A DNA stretch of 64,000 nucleotides from Sclerotinia nivalis (Eukaryota > Ascomycota > Leotiomycetes > Helotiales > Sclerotiniaceae): positions 744,001 through 808,000 of the forward strand of contig JAPEIS010000006.1 of assembly GCA_029531795.1 (NCBI GenBank). The letters are read 5' to 3'. Position numbers and translations under genes: made by a program. The notes under the pieces are model-generated. The model ran no database searches. It had not been told where the DNA came from and saw only the letters and a list, made by a program, of their open reading frames with translations. Below, one piece after another: positions 11,015 through 24,900 of this stretch. The first letter of the stretch is position 1; each line of letters begins with the position of its first letter.

Positions 11015-13700
11015 GATAGATATATGTTTGGAGTAAGGTATTAGAAGATAAGATTGGGCGGCAAATGACCTATTATGGTATTGGAATGACAGGGTTATAT
11101 ATACCTATAGCTGTATCAGAAAACTCATTATTTGCTCATAATGGGAAAATTGAAAGGCAGAGATAAATGGCTTCGTGTTGTGCCATATGTCATCCATCAG
11201 TTTGCATAGTGTTCTAGTGAGCACTGGTTCATTTCCTTCTTCATAAATACTACACCTACTACACCTACTCTTTCTTCCATGAAATGAATCATTCCATCCC
11301 CACTCACTGAATCAAGAGAAAATTTGACACTGAGAATCGGAAAAGAGAGTAGCTAGCCTCATATAAAAATTCCCATCTTCTCTCAAATCGCCTCAATGGG
11401 AGAATAATCACCTCGTTGGCGCTTATTTACTTTACCGCTAACATTGAAGTAGTTCCTTCAAGCGGATACACATTTCTGATACTTAAGTATGACAAGAAGC
11501 GGTTCTGGGTTTGGGGTAGGGTGGAGATATGACCGTACAGAGGTAAGATCTTACTAAAACTTCGGTTTGTAACAATAATTTCTGTGGAGGAGCATGGATT
11601 ATCAGAGCTCTCTATTTCAATGAGAAATATTAGTACCTAGCGTGAATTGGTTGATCCTTGCCGGCCTTTTTTTGAGCTACGGATGAAGAAATGGATGAGG
11701 GTGACGGTGAATAAGAACGAGAGTAAGAACATCTAGCAGTAAATGTGGATCGGTATTAGATGAGGAGAGTTTCGTCGTTTATCTGATTTGGTTTGGTTTG
11801 GCCTGGTGGGGCTTGGTTATATATAACAGGGAAATCTGATTTTATTGGAATATATTGTGCTGAGTATGAGGAGCGAGATGAGAGGCTGGGGAGGCGTTAA
11901 ATCATGGTTCGCGATGGTGGAGAGAATGGTCTAGTTGCTTCCTCATTTTGTCGTTGACGTTGGTTTGGTCATCGGTCGTCTTGATCAGTGCGGTCGTCTC
12001 TGAATCATCTTGGAAAGCTGAATTGCCTTGGCCATCTGAGTTTGTTCTCATCGGTTCAATCATCGGTAGTCTGAATCGTCCTGTGATCGTCCTGAAATTC
12101 AGATGTGCAACCAAACTTTGCAGTTGCAAATTTTGACCTATCAGCGCTACTTTCTATGTTGAATAAAAGTACCTGATGGTGAATCTATGGAATCAAAGGG
12201 TTTTGTTGTACATCTGAGCTGGTGGATATAAGTTTGGTGATATTATATTTTATCAAAAATATAAAAAGGAAGAAGGGAAAAGGCTATATTGTATACAATC
12301 AAAGGCATTTATAGTAGACAGCCTAACTGACTATACTGTCCCGATCCGAATTTCAGATATGCAACAAAACTCCAGCTGAAGATTATGACTCGTCAGGATT
12401 ATCAATTCACTAAAAGAGGCAAGAAAGAATATTTTTCACACATCCCCGATTTAAAATAAACACATTCTGTATAATTCATAATATATTTCGTATTAGAGAA
12501 GATGTGCCAACATCCGATAAATGTAGTAATCTCACAATAGAACCCCTTAACATCAAACCCACAAACAATATACCGTAGTCCTGAAATAGCTTTGACTAAA
12601 CAACACTGGTTACCATCAAAACAAGATATGCAACAAAACTTTTAAAAGATACTTAGATCTAAGCATTCACCAATAGATATTCTCTATAAATTATTGCATT
12701 TTGTGCTGGCAAGCTTTTATAATTAGTGTATATCTCATTGAACGAGATGCCAAGATACCTAGATCTACTTGCAGAGGCTCCGGCTGGTGGAGGTAAAAGG
12801 TTCAGGATAATATAGACATGCAATAAAACTTTTCAAGCGAGGCGTCTAGGATATTTAGGTCTTTGGATGAGAGTCTTGGGTGGTGAATGTGGTGAACTTG
12901 GAAGGGAGATAAGTGGGGGTGAATTGTTGTATGTAATTGCATATCTGATTTATATACCCATTTCCTGTTTGGAATTGACCCCTCAAATGGTTATCCAGAC
13001 GTTATAGAAAGTCTGCTACCAAAAGAAATGATTGATATAGGCATACATGATACTAGTTGAATGTTTCGGAAGATCTTCCTACTAATCAAATGGATACTCA
13101 ATCATGTCTAATTCATTAAGACAAGTTTTGCTTCATCAAGCCAGACCTCAACGGAAGAATTAATTACTAATTGTATTGAGCTAGCCATGCGGTCGAGTTT
13201 CTCGGAGCTGTCTCTTGAAGTTGATACAACTGGAGAACAAATCCAAAAAGGAGTACGTATATTCAGCCACTTTGAGCTACAGCAACAATAACTCAAACGT
13301 CAATTTGAGTAGGAATAGCCAAGAATCACAACTAAAATTTCCTGATGATAGCTATTTAATAATTAAACATAATCCGAACTGTAGAAAATTCTTGTTTCTA
13401 TTAGTTAGACGGGAATCATAAATACTTTTTTAGCTTCACAACTTACAGTATTTTGTTCAGACTAATTTTCCTTTTTTTAAAAAAAAACTGTACTTCATTA
13501 TTCGTTTTCATTCCGTTCATAATGCGCTTAATCGTTTCCTGACACAGAGTATGCTTTCAACCTCCCAGGCGAGGAAAAATTGGAGATCAAAGCCCATTCT
13601 GACAGTTCTTACTCCAGTCCAACACTTTATTTCATGGCCCGTGAAGGTACTTGCCATCACTGGTTTTACTGCACTCGTGCTCCAAATATCGTCGTGCTTG
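11015..13700. other. Gene-poor stretch
   Basis: No coding exon is supported. Short open frames (for example 11902-12129, minus) lack family resemblance and overlap the degenerate motif listed next. A pyrimidine and poly-A tract lies at about 13470-13490. Distal parts may be transcription leaders or relics too decayed to recognise. Confidence 0.4.
12098..12951. repeat. Six dispersed copies of a degenerate ATTCAGATRTGCAACAAAACTT motif
   Basis: Direct copies lie at 12098-12119, 12351-12370, 12621-12643 and 12811-12833; inverted copies at about 12201-12217 and 12934-12951. The first and third are similar for about 50 bp (both run from a TGAA-TTCAGAT block through TGCAAC-AAACT to a TCAG), so more than a short site was duplicated. 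The nature is unknown. Confidence 0.5.
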
Positions 13701-13749
13701 GACCAGACAATTGTTCCACTGCTGACGATTCGACAGGTAGTGTAATGAG

Positions 13750-14350
13750 CTTCTCTATACCTTGACACGGCAATGTGTTTGAGGGATGAAGATTGTTGAT
13801 ATAAGAAGTGATACGCACATCTTTACCAGAAACCTTGGCGAATCCAACCTCGTATAGCAACCATTAGAAGTTAGAAGACCCGTAACATTCTCATTCAAAT
13901 GATAGCTATCAACAAAAATCATCATGAATTCCAAAAATGCCCTCTCCTCATGACTTTGAACTGGCCCCTGGACTTGAGCTGAATCAATCGTCTATTGAGA
14001 CATTCAGGCGGTCTTCTTCTATAGATTAATGGGAATATAGCAGGATCAACAAGTTTTAATACCTGCTTGTCTCTATCTTCCCGATCAAGAGACACCAGGA
14101 TACCATTTCTTATATCCGCGTCCCATAGATTCCGGAACAAACATTTCGGGCTTCCACATACAAAATCTCGTGTCCAACACCTTCAACAAACCCTCTCATT
14201 GAACTCAACAGCCTTATCACTCAACTCACCCACACACCAATCCCAAGCCTTTTCACTCATCAGACAGTACTTAAATGCTTCTTCTTGCCATTACGCAATA
14301 ATCGCAGCGTCGAATATTCCAACATACCAGTCCGGCTTATAAGTTTTGGA
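13750..14350 (-). pseudogene. DUF4246 protein, decayed fragment
   Basis: Read on the minus strand in several frames, the segment shows the family's landmarks in the right order. First comes KPDWYVGIFDAA, followed by a TAA, then WQEEAFKYCLMSEKAWDW with CVGELSDKAVEFN. In another frame are WKPEMFVPESMGRG and DKQVLKLVDPAIFPLIY, and lastly VRITSYINNLHPSN. Intact DUF4246 proteins of fungi are several hundred residues long and carry the same blocks in one frame. Here at least two stops and several frameshifts separate them, and I cannot find the C-terminal part. The fragment is therefore a relic. The identification rests on my memory of the family pattern (D-W-H-P...VLDLVHPSLFPLVYG and KITSYINNLHP). 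Confidence 0.7.
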
Positions 14351-17300
14351 AAATATTCAATGTCACCAGCAGATTTAGAGCCTAATTCCCATGCTGTCAC
14401 GACGCATATATATTGCCAATCTTTATATCATGCGCAAAACACGATGAGTATGGGAAACGAATATTCAATGGAGGAACCGCCGAAGCCAAGGACGATGAGG
14501 GGGGGTAAACACTGTTGTTTATTGCGGTCGAGGCTGATTGTGGATTGATATGATATAATTTAAGAAGTACGGACGTACAAACGAGATAAGGGTAAAATAG
14601 ATATCTGCATGCTGGGAGTTCCTCTCATACTTAAGAGGTGCAATATTGTTGGTGATGATTTATTGAATATTGCGCTGTAGAGAGTGTATATGGATGAGAT
14701 CGCGATTAGTTCCAAAATCGGGGTTATATTTGGAATTTTTGCTAATGCCACAGCCATTCATTAGCAAGAATGAATTTTGATTATGGATTCCTTGATTCGT
14801 TTTTGTAATCGGATCATGTATCTTGACTGTATGAAATTATGTTGTATTTCATCAGACGATGTGTGTTCAATGTTTGAATGCCTTTGTACAATTGGTTTTG
14901 TCATTGAGTAAATTAGCATGATGATTGATTCAACATTTATAGTGAAACAAGATATTATATAGGAAACATATATTATTAGTGAATAGAAATTTTTAGCTTC
15001 TACTTACCTTTTATATCAAAATGAAAACTTCTACACACGAAATTCAGAATCGGAGATCTTATAATAGGCATATCAATATCATTAGACGAGTATGGATCAA
15101 ACCTGATTACTTTCCAAGAAAACCGGTGATCATCAGCCGATAACTTTTCAAGCGAGAAAAGAGACATTTGATACTGAATTCACTCATCTAGACATGTGGG
15201 ATGATAGCTAATTCCATATTCAGAGCGAGACTGGATATTCGATCCATACCTTGTCGACATATTGGACGTAATATCTTTGATGTCGAACTTCAATCAGGGT
15301 TTTCAATTGATCGCTCAAAGCGATGACAAATCAAAACATTAAGACTGACCTAGATCAGGAAATCTATTCATGGGACTAGAACAGCCTGTCGTGTAATGGA
15401 CAACGTTTGCTTGTGTGTGTGTAACCGCTGGTGTTTCTGCGTAACGACGTACTACGCTGTGTAACAAATGCTGCAGCATGACTTTTTTCATCATTTCGAT
15501 GGCAGGTACACTAGTCCCTGGCTCAAATCATCACGCTCTTACCACACCACAACTCTTAGGAAGTCCAGTCGCAGTATACCCACCCCATAAAACCACCTAT
15601 CAAATAGAAGCAGGCTGCCGCTTTACCTCCCACATCACCTTTGAAGAAATTTTCATTGCCCAAATGAAATCCTTGAATCAAAGACAGGCAAATCAATTAT
15701 TTTAGATAATGCATGCGGGACCGGGAGTCACTTCTATATTTTCCGGGAACCAGGTAATGCACAGAAACTAATCTCGAGTTGGCTTCTGAGAAATGTACGG
15801 ATGTGAAAGCGGAAATTGTTGACCTGATGGCATGAGGACCGGGGCAAGTGTGGATCGCTGTCGGTCCGGCATTGAGGTCTGCTAGAAAGGTATGGAGGCA
15901 ATTCACCGTCTAGGTTTTGAGATGGATGCAACAACTCCCCTACTCAAATGCCAACATAGCGACTAAATGGGCGATGAATGGGATACGAAGTTGGGAGATT
16001 ACTTACCACTAAATCAGATACTTTATAGGAAAATATAAGAAATTGCTTGCTGCGTCCAGTTGACTGATGAACTGATGAAGGAAATTCCTCAAATGAAATG
16101 AAAGACATGGGGAAGCTCACATTGGCCCCGCAATGGCTCCCCAATATCATGCAATCAGAGGTTCGCCAAAGAGCATCTTTTACCAGAGTTCATCGGAGGT
16201 CCATAGCCGACATTGCATTAGATTGCATTTGATTGCATTTTATCTTCATTCTAACGGTAGGGATACCCTAATCGCCTGCAACTTTCGGCCACGCGGGCGT
16301 GATCTCCTGTGCGTGACTTCGGCTCCGCCGTGGAGACTCTCGTTGCATGAACATGGATACTTCCGTGATATCTATGAATAACCACACTTTGTACTCCAGC
16401 AGAAGATGGAAAAAATGAAGATGAGCAAAAAAACAAATCAATTACATTTCCTGGGGATTTGAGAAATGAAATGGGCCAGTCGACCTGGATTAACCCCTCA
16501 TAACTTCCAAGGTTACTTCCAAGGAATCACAAGACTGGCGCGTGTATCGTAACATCTCCTTGAATGCTGACTTATGGTTCACCAATTGAAATAAAAGTCC
16601 GAGTCGTTACCCCGTTCAACCGACTTCCAGCAACGTTTCAGATGTCAACAAACGAGATTTAACATTTCATGGGAGGGTCAATTCATTTCAATCCTCTTAT
16701 CAACCGAACCGTTTTTCGTTTCTGATAACATGATTCGGCGACGCAATGTTTAACGTTGAGGGTACTCCCGCCTTGGAAGAGTTGCCGAGTATGACTGGTA
16801 TGACAGGTATTGATCAAAGTGGCTAAGATAGATAATAAAAATGGGTACTTCGCCATCGGATAATCCAATGATTGGATATCGGTTGGGTGAAGGTGAAGGG
16901 GTGTATGAATATTGGTGGCTGGGGAACCATTTTATTGTAAACACGGAAAGAATCATAGAAAAGCATACTCGAGTGAGTACTCGCAGATGATAGAAGTGAA
17001 GTCAAGCAGATGTGAAAAGAGGCAAATCGAGTAAGTTGGTAAGTTAAGTCTTACTAGTCTACTACCTACTAGAGCTAGAGAGCTACAACATAAAATCTAT
17101 AACATCCATAACATCCAAGGATATCGACATATCAATAGTCTCTCTATCTCTCTATCTCTCTATCTCTACATACTACCTATTACCTATTCTTTATATACCG
17201 GTACCTGGGTATTTTGTGCCTCAACCTGCTCGAGTTATTCCCATTATCACGAAATTCTCCACTTAGGACGAACTATAATAATTGTGAAAACCTTACCCTT

Positions 17301-18616
17301 CCTTCAATCACGCGGAACTCGGGAGAGCAGGAACTTGCCAAACAAAAACGTGCTGCTTACCTAGAGGGATATACGCAGGTTAAATAAGGATAAGAAGCTT
17401 CTGGAAACAGGCAGACAGCCAAATAACCAAACAGCTAAACAGCTCAACAGCTCAACAGCCAAAATGCTCAAATGCCAAATAATATGATACCTCCACACAT
17501 AAAAGGATAAAAATAAATAAATAAACATTTGTTCCTCTCACAAAATTGAGATGGCTGAGCAACAAACTGAAAGAGCATAGGATATTCGGCCACAGCATCA
17601 AAAAGTTTACTTTCGCTCCGCACTTCAATAGGTAGAAATGGCAGCACGGACGAATAATTTGAAAAGCTTCAAGGGACCACAAAAAATCTATTGGAAGTCG
17701 ATGCCCTGCAAAGAAGATCTGGATACCACTAAAGAGAGAAGGAGGAGTTAAATGGTTAACAAACTTTGATGAGCTTATTGATTTGATTGATTGATTTGGA
17801 TTTCTTATAACATTCATACCAATACCAATACCAATACCACGCCCACTCCCACTACCACTACCACTACCACTACCACTCTATTTGGTCAATATCTAAGAGG
17901 TTCAAACTTGTTGTTTATCCCCCCATCCCCCCCATCTCTATTTCCAATCTTCGACAACATCATCGCTCTTCTCATCTTAAAGATACTTTTTACACTTCTT
18001 ACAATATCGTTGTCTTAGCTTTTATTACTCTTTCTCTCATCATATACTACTACTTCTCTTCCATTCATCCATTATACCGAATACTCCCTTTGATGCCTCA
18101 AAATACCAAATACAAATTTGCTTGTTCTTTAATCCAAAAAAAGACAAATTCGAAGAAGAATTAAGGACAAGGAGAGAAGGCTGGACAAGAAAAAGATAAG
18201 GAAAGAAAAAGAGACAACAATTGCCAAAAAAAGTAAAGCGAAAATCAAAAAAGTAAAACAAATCCCTATTTCTTAAATATTTCAACCTTCCAACCTTCCA
18301 ACCTTCCAATTCTTTTTTATGTCCTATTCCTTCTCCTCCCCATCTTATCAGAACGGAGTCCGTCCGAAGTTTTGTTGTGTTGTTTGTATCCCACATCAAA
18401 ATGGAGCTCCAGTTGAATATATTCTAAGAGGTTCTATAGGATTCTAGCTAGGCGGAAAAAAAAAAAAACTCACATTCACCAACACAAATTTAGGGCTCTC
18501 ACAACCACTATAAGCCATTAAATAATCGTCATTTTCAGTGTGTCCAACCACAATCGCTTGCCAGTCCGGCTACACGCAGCTACGGTCATCCCAGTGGGAA
18601 TTATTATTCATTCTCA
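14351..18616. other. Gene-poor stretch and promoter/leader of the DnaJ-TPR gene
   Basis: No supported gene. Simple repeats occur at 17140-17165 (TCTCTA units), 17815-17880 (ACCAAT then CACTAC units), 18277-18306 (CCTTCCAA units) and a 13-bp A run near 18458. The last kilobase before 18617 is pyrimidine/purine-biased and is probably promoter plus a long 5' leader. An open frame at 15478-15705 could be an exon of an unknown gene, but nothing joins it. Confidence 0.4.
17815..17880 (+). repeat. Microsatellite (ACCAAT)n-(CACTAC)n
   Basis: Hexamer units ACCAAT followed by ACTCCC/CACTAC units, visible by eye. It lies upstream of the DnaJ-TPR gene, with no sign of function. Confidence 0.85.
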
Positions 18617-20870
18617 ATGTCCTTTAACCTCTTTTCGAAAACACCAAGAAAACCGAAGAAACCTGAAGATAACGAGGAGGGGATTCAAATTGATTCACCT
18701 CGGTCAAAATCTCCACTAAAGAAATCTTACTCGAGATCCAGTAAAAATAAGGAAGAGGAACATATTAAATCAGAAGAAAAACAACACTCTGGCCAAACAA
18801 AATCTAGCCGTATTCGACCAAAGTCGAGTGCTTATCCATCGCGAAATTCTTTCGATCCAAACACTACTCATCCTTTAAATCTTCCGCCAGATCAATTGCG
18901 GAGATTATCTACTCAAGTTAGGATGTCGGAACCTATGGATATTGACGTTGAGTCTTCTTCCAGCGCTCGCAATCCTTCCCCACCACCCGCCACAAGTTCA
19001 CAGTCAAACACCCAACCAAGTACACCAAAGCCTGCAGAGCCTGCTCCCAAGCCTTCCTCAAAGTCTGCTCCAAAGCCAGTTCCACTTCCAAGTGCACCCA
19101 ATGGTCAAAATGCCACAGCTAATGGAGAGGGACCACCTCCTCCCCCACCAGCTCATAAATCAAACCCAACCAGTCCTCAAGCTGTAGCACAACCAACTCT
19201 AGAAGATGCAGAAACATTCAAAGATGCGGGAAACAGATATTACAAGGCTAAGCAGTACAAGAAGGCCATTGAAGAATACACCAAGGGTTCGTGCCTTCGA
19301 AAGGCTTTAATAAGTGACAACCGCTGATCTTTAAACTATTTGTAGCCGTCGACGCGATGCCATTATCATCCACTTATATCAACAACCGCGCCGCTGCTTA
19401 TATGGCTGCTGGTCAATATTACCAGGCTTTAGAAGATTCCAAGCGAGCCGATCAACTTGACCCCAACAACCACAAAGTGCTTCTTCGTCTGGCTCGAATC
19501 TACATCAGCATGGGATTACCACAAGAGGCTATGGATACCTTTGGCCGCATTCAACCACCTCCTTCTGCAAAAGATATGGCTCCAGCTAAAGCTATGCTGC
19601 AACACCTTGCATCTGCCGCAGACGCACTCAAGAACGGAACCGGATCAATGGCGATACATTCTATCGAGCAGGCAGAAAAATTACTTGGGACAGGCGTACC
19701 TAGGCCACGCAAATGGCAATTGATGCGTGGTGAGGCTTATTTGAAGATGGGCAACGTTAATGCTTTGGGAGACGCACAAAATGTTGCTATGTCTTTGTTA
19801 CGCGGTAACAGCCAGGATCCTGAGGCGCTTGTCTTGAGGGGCAGAGCTTTGTACTCCCAAGGCGAGAACGACAAGGCCATACAGCATTTCCGACAAGCTT
19901 TGACATGTGATCCTGATTATAGAGATGCAGTCAAGTATTTGAGACTGGTCAGGAAGGTTGATCAGCTGAAATCCGAAGGAAATGCAGAGTTCAAGGCTGG
20001 ACGGTACCCAAATGCTATTGCCAAGTACAGCGAAGCTCTTGGACTCGACCCTACCAACAGAGGAACCAACTCCAAGTTGCTGCAGAATCGTGCTTTGTGC
20101 AAGTCTCGCCTCAAGGATTATGCGGCCGCCATTGAGGATTGCGACCAAGCTCTTCAACTTGACCCTTCATACACGAAGGCAAAGAAGACGAAGGCTACTG
20201 CTCTTGGTGAATCTGGCCAGTGGGAGGATGCTGTACGCGAGCTTAAGCAGATACAAGAACAAGATCCATCGGACGCTAGCATTGCTAGGGAGGTGCGAAG
20301 AGCTGAACTGGAGTTGAAGAAGAGCAAGAGAAAGGATTACTATAAGATCCTTGGCGTGGAGAAAGACGCAGATGACAATCAGATTAAGAAGGCTTACAGA
20401 AAAGCTGCCATCATCCATCATCCAGACAAGAATAGGGATGATCCACATGCTGAGGAGCGATTCAAGGACATTGGAGAAGCCTACGAAACCCTGAGTGACT
20501 CTCAGTAAGTTTAATCTATTTTTATGTCATCACCTACAGAATCTAACATAATACATCAGGAAACGTGCACGATACGACAGTGGTGTAGACTTGGAGGATC
20601 CAATGGATGGCTTCGGAGGTGGCGGTATGGGAGGTGGAGGAGGAATGAACATTGATCCGGGTTAGTATACAATTTCGAATTATCAATATCACACTGCTAA
20701 TACCTTCAATAGAAATCCTCATGCAGATGTTTGGAGCCCAGATGGGTGGTGGTATGGGTGGAGGCCGTGGAGGTGGAGGAGGTTTCCACAGTTTTGGTGG
20801 AGGTATGCCTCAAGGAGGTCGGGCTCGAGGCGCTCCTCAAGGCTTCCCCGGGGGATTTTCGTTTCAGTGA
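18617..20870 (+). CDS. TPR and J-domain co-chaperone (DNAJC7-like)
   Basis: Four exons: 18617-19286, 19346-20504, 20560-20660 and 20713-20870; 695 residues. The protein links Hsp70 and Hsp90 clients: TPR repeats bind chaperone tails and the J domain stimulates Hsp70. Residues 1-195 are low-complexity (Ser, Pro, Lys-rich, with a poly-Pro tract). TPRs follow from [20 protein letters not shown] through at least two blocks (also [20 protein letters not shown] and [16 protein letters not shown]). The J domain starts [20 protein letters not shown], has the essential HPD in IIHHPDKN, and ends [15 protein letters not shown] across intron 2. The tail is Gly-rich ([10 protein letters not shown]) and ends PGGFSFQ. 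Intron 1 uses a GTTCGT donor. The order TPR then J domain is that of DNAJC7/Tpr2 rather than DNAJC3, which has a signal peptide. Confidence 0.92.
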
Positions 20871-21974
20871 CAAGACGAAGATCAGAATCAGGATACCAAA
20901 CAAGATCAATCCGCCTCTCACGGCAGTTCAAGGAGTTCGCGTCCAAATTCTGATTTCACAAAAGCTCATGATATCGACGAGACGTGGTGGCTACGTAAAG
21001 CATGGATGGGTTTCCTTTTGGCGGGCGTTCTTATTCCTCTTGATCTCTTGGCCCTTCTAGCTTTGTTAATGGCCGGAGTGTACATTTGCATCAGAATTAC
21101 CATGTATGTGCGTCGTGTTTACGACGCCTCATAGAACTTGGGGGGGATTAAATCTCATTGCAGGCGTTTGTTGTCGTGGTTTTTCATTTTTGTTCGAAGC
21201 TTTGAAAGCATGATGAAAGGATAACCACATACATACTGGCCAGATTTTGAAACAGCATCAAAAAATTTGAGAGGGGTAATGTGGTATAAGAGGAATCGAA
21301 ATGTACATGTCTGATGGTATTTATCATGATGGCATAGGATTTCCTTTATTACCTTAGCTAAATAGACTATTAATGAATATAGTTTGAACATTCATTTTCG
21401 TGTTGAGTGTGAATGAAATACAATTAATTATATACTGGTATTAATCAATTGTCCAAATATTTCAGATTTTGCCCCCCAGAAACAATCCTCAATAGTGGCA
21501 CACGAGCATTAAACTGAGGGCTGAATCCGGATAAAATAGGGGCCGTCTCTCACGTGTCACTTTTCCATCTAGCGAAAGGCTGAAACTCAACCTTGCCGCG
21601 CTCTTCAGATTTGTTGGTGGGGCAGAATAGTTTCATAGAACCGCTTTCAGTAGAACTTTTCCAACATCAAATTGCAATACTGACATTTAAAGTTATTTTC
21701 GGAACTCAGGATACAAACTCAAAAACCAGATAGGATTCACCATACAAGTTTATAATCGTGCACTAAGTCTTCTTTCTATTGCAAGCTTCGTCTCGTCCCC
21801 AACCATCCAACGAATAAATCTATAAAAAAAATTACTATGACTCGATAGCGGAGTCTCGAAGAATGCTACAGATGTACATGCACTTTACTTTACCATAATT
21901 GTGGATCATTTGAACTTCCTATACCTTTCTGTCTGCTGTAACCTCAAGCTTCAGTTCTTGGGAATACAGCAGTT
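20871..21974. other. Intergenic spacer, DnaJ-TPR / exportin-T
   Basis: 3' UTR of the co-chaperone gene and promoter of exportin-T. Open frames here (20719-21060, 21155-21391) overlap or follow the Gly-rich 3' end and are not supported as genes. Confidence 0.4.
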
Positions 21975-24900
21975 ATGGACGCCCAGGTATGTTCTTGATA
22001 CACCGCTTCCCGGAAGTTCTGTGCTGGCGGGGGTAACGCTTGAGGATGGAAGTTCTGATACATGGGATGAAACATTTGTACTGATCTACCATTCATTTTC
22101 TAGATTGAGAAAGCAATCGAAATCGCATGGGACCCTCGATCTGACCAAAATCTAAAAGAGCAAGCAGTTCAATATCTCACCCAAGTACGGGGCGACAGCT
22201 CGAGTCTACAAGCATGCCTTAACCTCTTTACCAGAGATCCCAAAGCTGCCGAAGTCGTGAGGTTGGTTTCGTTGGATATAGTCAATAATGCGATTCAAAC
22301 TCAACATATAGACGACCAGAGCTTGCGTGGGCTTAAAGAACAACTTCATGACTATGTTAGGAGAACATATGCCTCTGGAAGCGAAGTCGATCCTCCCGCT
22401 TTACAGAATAAGCTCACACAAACCTTGACATTTCTGTTCTCATCATTATACAAGGAGGGCTGGGAAAGTTTTATAAGGGATTTCTTGAGTTTCACCGGCC
22501 ATCAAAACGGATCTGTGGATAACCTTCCTGGGGTTGTATTATATCTGCGACTTCTCAGCTCAATCCATGACGAGATTGCCGACTTGATGATAGCTAGGGC
22601 AGGAGGGGAGACAAAGCGAAATGTTGAGTTGAAGGATCTTGTGCGTGCCCGAGATGTACAAACAGTAGCAGGTTCTTTCCAACAAATCCTCACATACTGG
22701 CAAGGCAACAACGATGCTATTGTTGAAATGACGTTGAAGGTCATTGGAAAATGGGTCTCTTGGATCGATATCTCTTTGGTCGTAAACCAGGATATCTTGA
22801 ACTTGTTATTCCCATTGGTTGGACGAAACCCCAACGGTGGTGAGGACAAAGTTAAGGATGCCGCCATAGACTGCTTTACAGAGATTGTGGCAAAGAAAAT
22901 GAAACCTTCGGATAAGATAGGAATGATTTTGTTCTTGAACCTTGGAGAGGTTGTCTCGCAACTTATTGCCAGTCCCGCCTTACACGATTTACGGAACACT
23001 TCTAGCTATGACACCGATCTCGCAGAAGCGGTTGCCAAACTTGTCAACAATGTCGTCTCCGATCTCGTTAAAATCCTTGAAGATACTAAAGTCGAACCCG
23101 AAGTACGGGCACAAGCAGAGCAATCAGTGCAAACCTTCCTTCCACTCCTACTCAGATTCTTCTCGGACGAGTACGACGAAATATGCGCAACTGTTATACC
23201 ATCCCTTACAGAACTCAACACGTTTTTACGCAAAGCACAGCCATTGCCACCTGCATATTCAGCCATGTTGACACCTATACTCAATGCAATAATCCAGAAA
23301 ATGAGATACGACGACACTTCTTCCTATGCCGATGAGGATGAATTAACAGACGAGGCGGAATTTCAAGAGCTTCGAAAACGATTACAGGTCCTTCAAAAGA
23401 CTATCGCTGCAGTTGACGAAGCTTTATATGTTGATGTTTTGAGTAATGTGATTGGAAATACGTTCCAGAGACTTGATCAACAAAATGGTCAAATAGACTG
23501 GCGTGATCTAGACCTTGCACTACACGAGATGTACCTTTTTGGAGAACTTACACTCGTAAATGGTGGTCTTTATGCCAAGAGCCAGCCATCTAGTATAGCA
23601 GCCGAACGTTTGATCGTCATGATGTCCAAAATGGTCGAATCTGGTGAGATTGTTTAAGGCACCTTTACAAGAAAAGCGACTAATAGTGTACAGGCATTGC
23701 TTCGTTCAATCATCCCGCTATTTCCCTCCAGTATATGGAAATTTGCGTCCGATACTGTTCATTTTTCGAAAATCAAACCCAATATATTCCTCAGGTCCTC
23801 GAACAATTCGTTAGTTTTGTGCATCATAGTCATTCACGAGTCAGGATACGTTCGTGGTATCTATTCCACCGATTCGTGAAACACTTGAGAGGTCAAGTTG
23901 GTAATGTTGCGGAGACTATCATCCAGTCAATCAGTGATCTCCTTCCCTTAAAGGCAGAAGTCCCCAAGGAAAGTGACGATGATATGTCATCAGAAGACGG
24001 CAGTCATGACGCGGCAGACGTAGCATTTAATGCTCAACTTAACCTTTATGAGGCAATCGGTTGTATTTCTTCTACAACCTCAACTCCGATAGAGAAGCAG
24101 GCTATTTATGCAAGAACAATCATGGATCCTTTATTCTCCGATATTGAGCGACATTTAGAGCAAGCCAAGTCAGGCAATGCACAGGCTGTTCTGCAAATTC
24201 ATCACATTATTTTTGCCCTTGGATCATTAGCCCATGGATTTTCCGACTGGTCTCCCGGAGAAGGGAAACGGGCTGGACAAGCACCTGCAAAGGAAATAAC
24301 TATTGAGTTTAGCCGTGCCGCGGAAGCAATTTTGTTTGCACTCGAGGCACTCAAATCTTCTTTTGAGATCCGTAATGCGGCAAGATCTTCATTCTCTAGA
24401 CTTATGGGAGTCATGGGAGTTGCAATGTTTCCCCTCCTTCCGAGATGGATCGATGGCTTGTTGACGCAAAGTTCTTCGAAAGAAGAAATAGGCATGTTCT
24501 TACGATTATTGGATCAAGTGGTATTTGGATTCAAAAAGGATATTCATGAAGTTCTAAACTCCCTACTCACACCGCTTTTCCAGCGAGTTTTCGCTAGCCT
24601 AAGTGAGCCAGTTACTGGAACAGATGATGGAATTCAACTTGCCGAACTACGAAGGGAATACTTGTCCTTTGTAACGGTTATCCTAAATAATGAGCTCGGT
24701 TCTGTACTCGTCAGTGACCAGAACCAAGCTTTCTTTGACCCCCTCATTCAATCAGTTACAACATTGGCGAAAACTGTCACAAACGAAAATGGCAATCTTG
24801 CGGCCAGCAAAATCGCCTTTAACGTAATGACGAAGATGGCAGAACTCTGGGGTGGCCCAACAATCGCTACTCCAGGCCAACCCATCACCTCGTCTGTCCC

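Noticed and set aside
15478..15705. 75-residue open frame (MTFFIISMAGTLVPGSNHHA...) as a gene or exon
   Set aside because: No family resemblance, no joining exons with good splice sites, and gene-poor context. Left as a possible unknown exon only.
17765..17800. GATTGATT tract as a third retroposon copy
   Set aside because: Only the simple repeat matches the tail; none of the element body is present.
17452..17817. 121-residue hydrophobic minus-strand frame
   Set aside because: Hydrophobic bias follows from AT-rich and simple-repeat DNA; it overlaps a microsatellite and lies in a promoter region.
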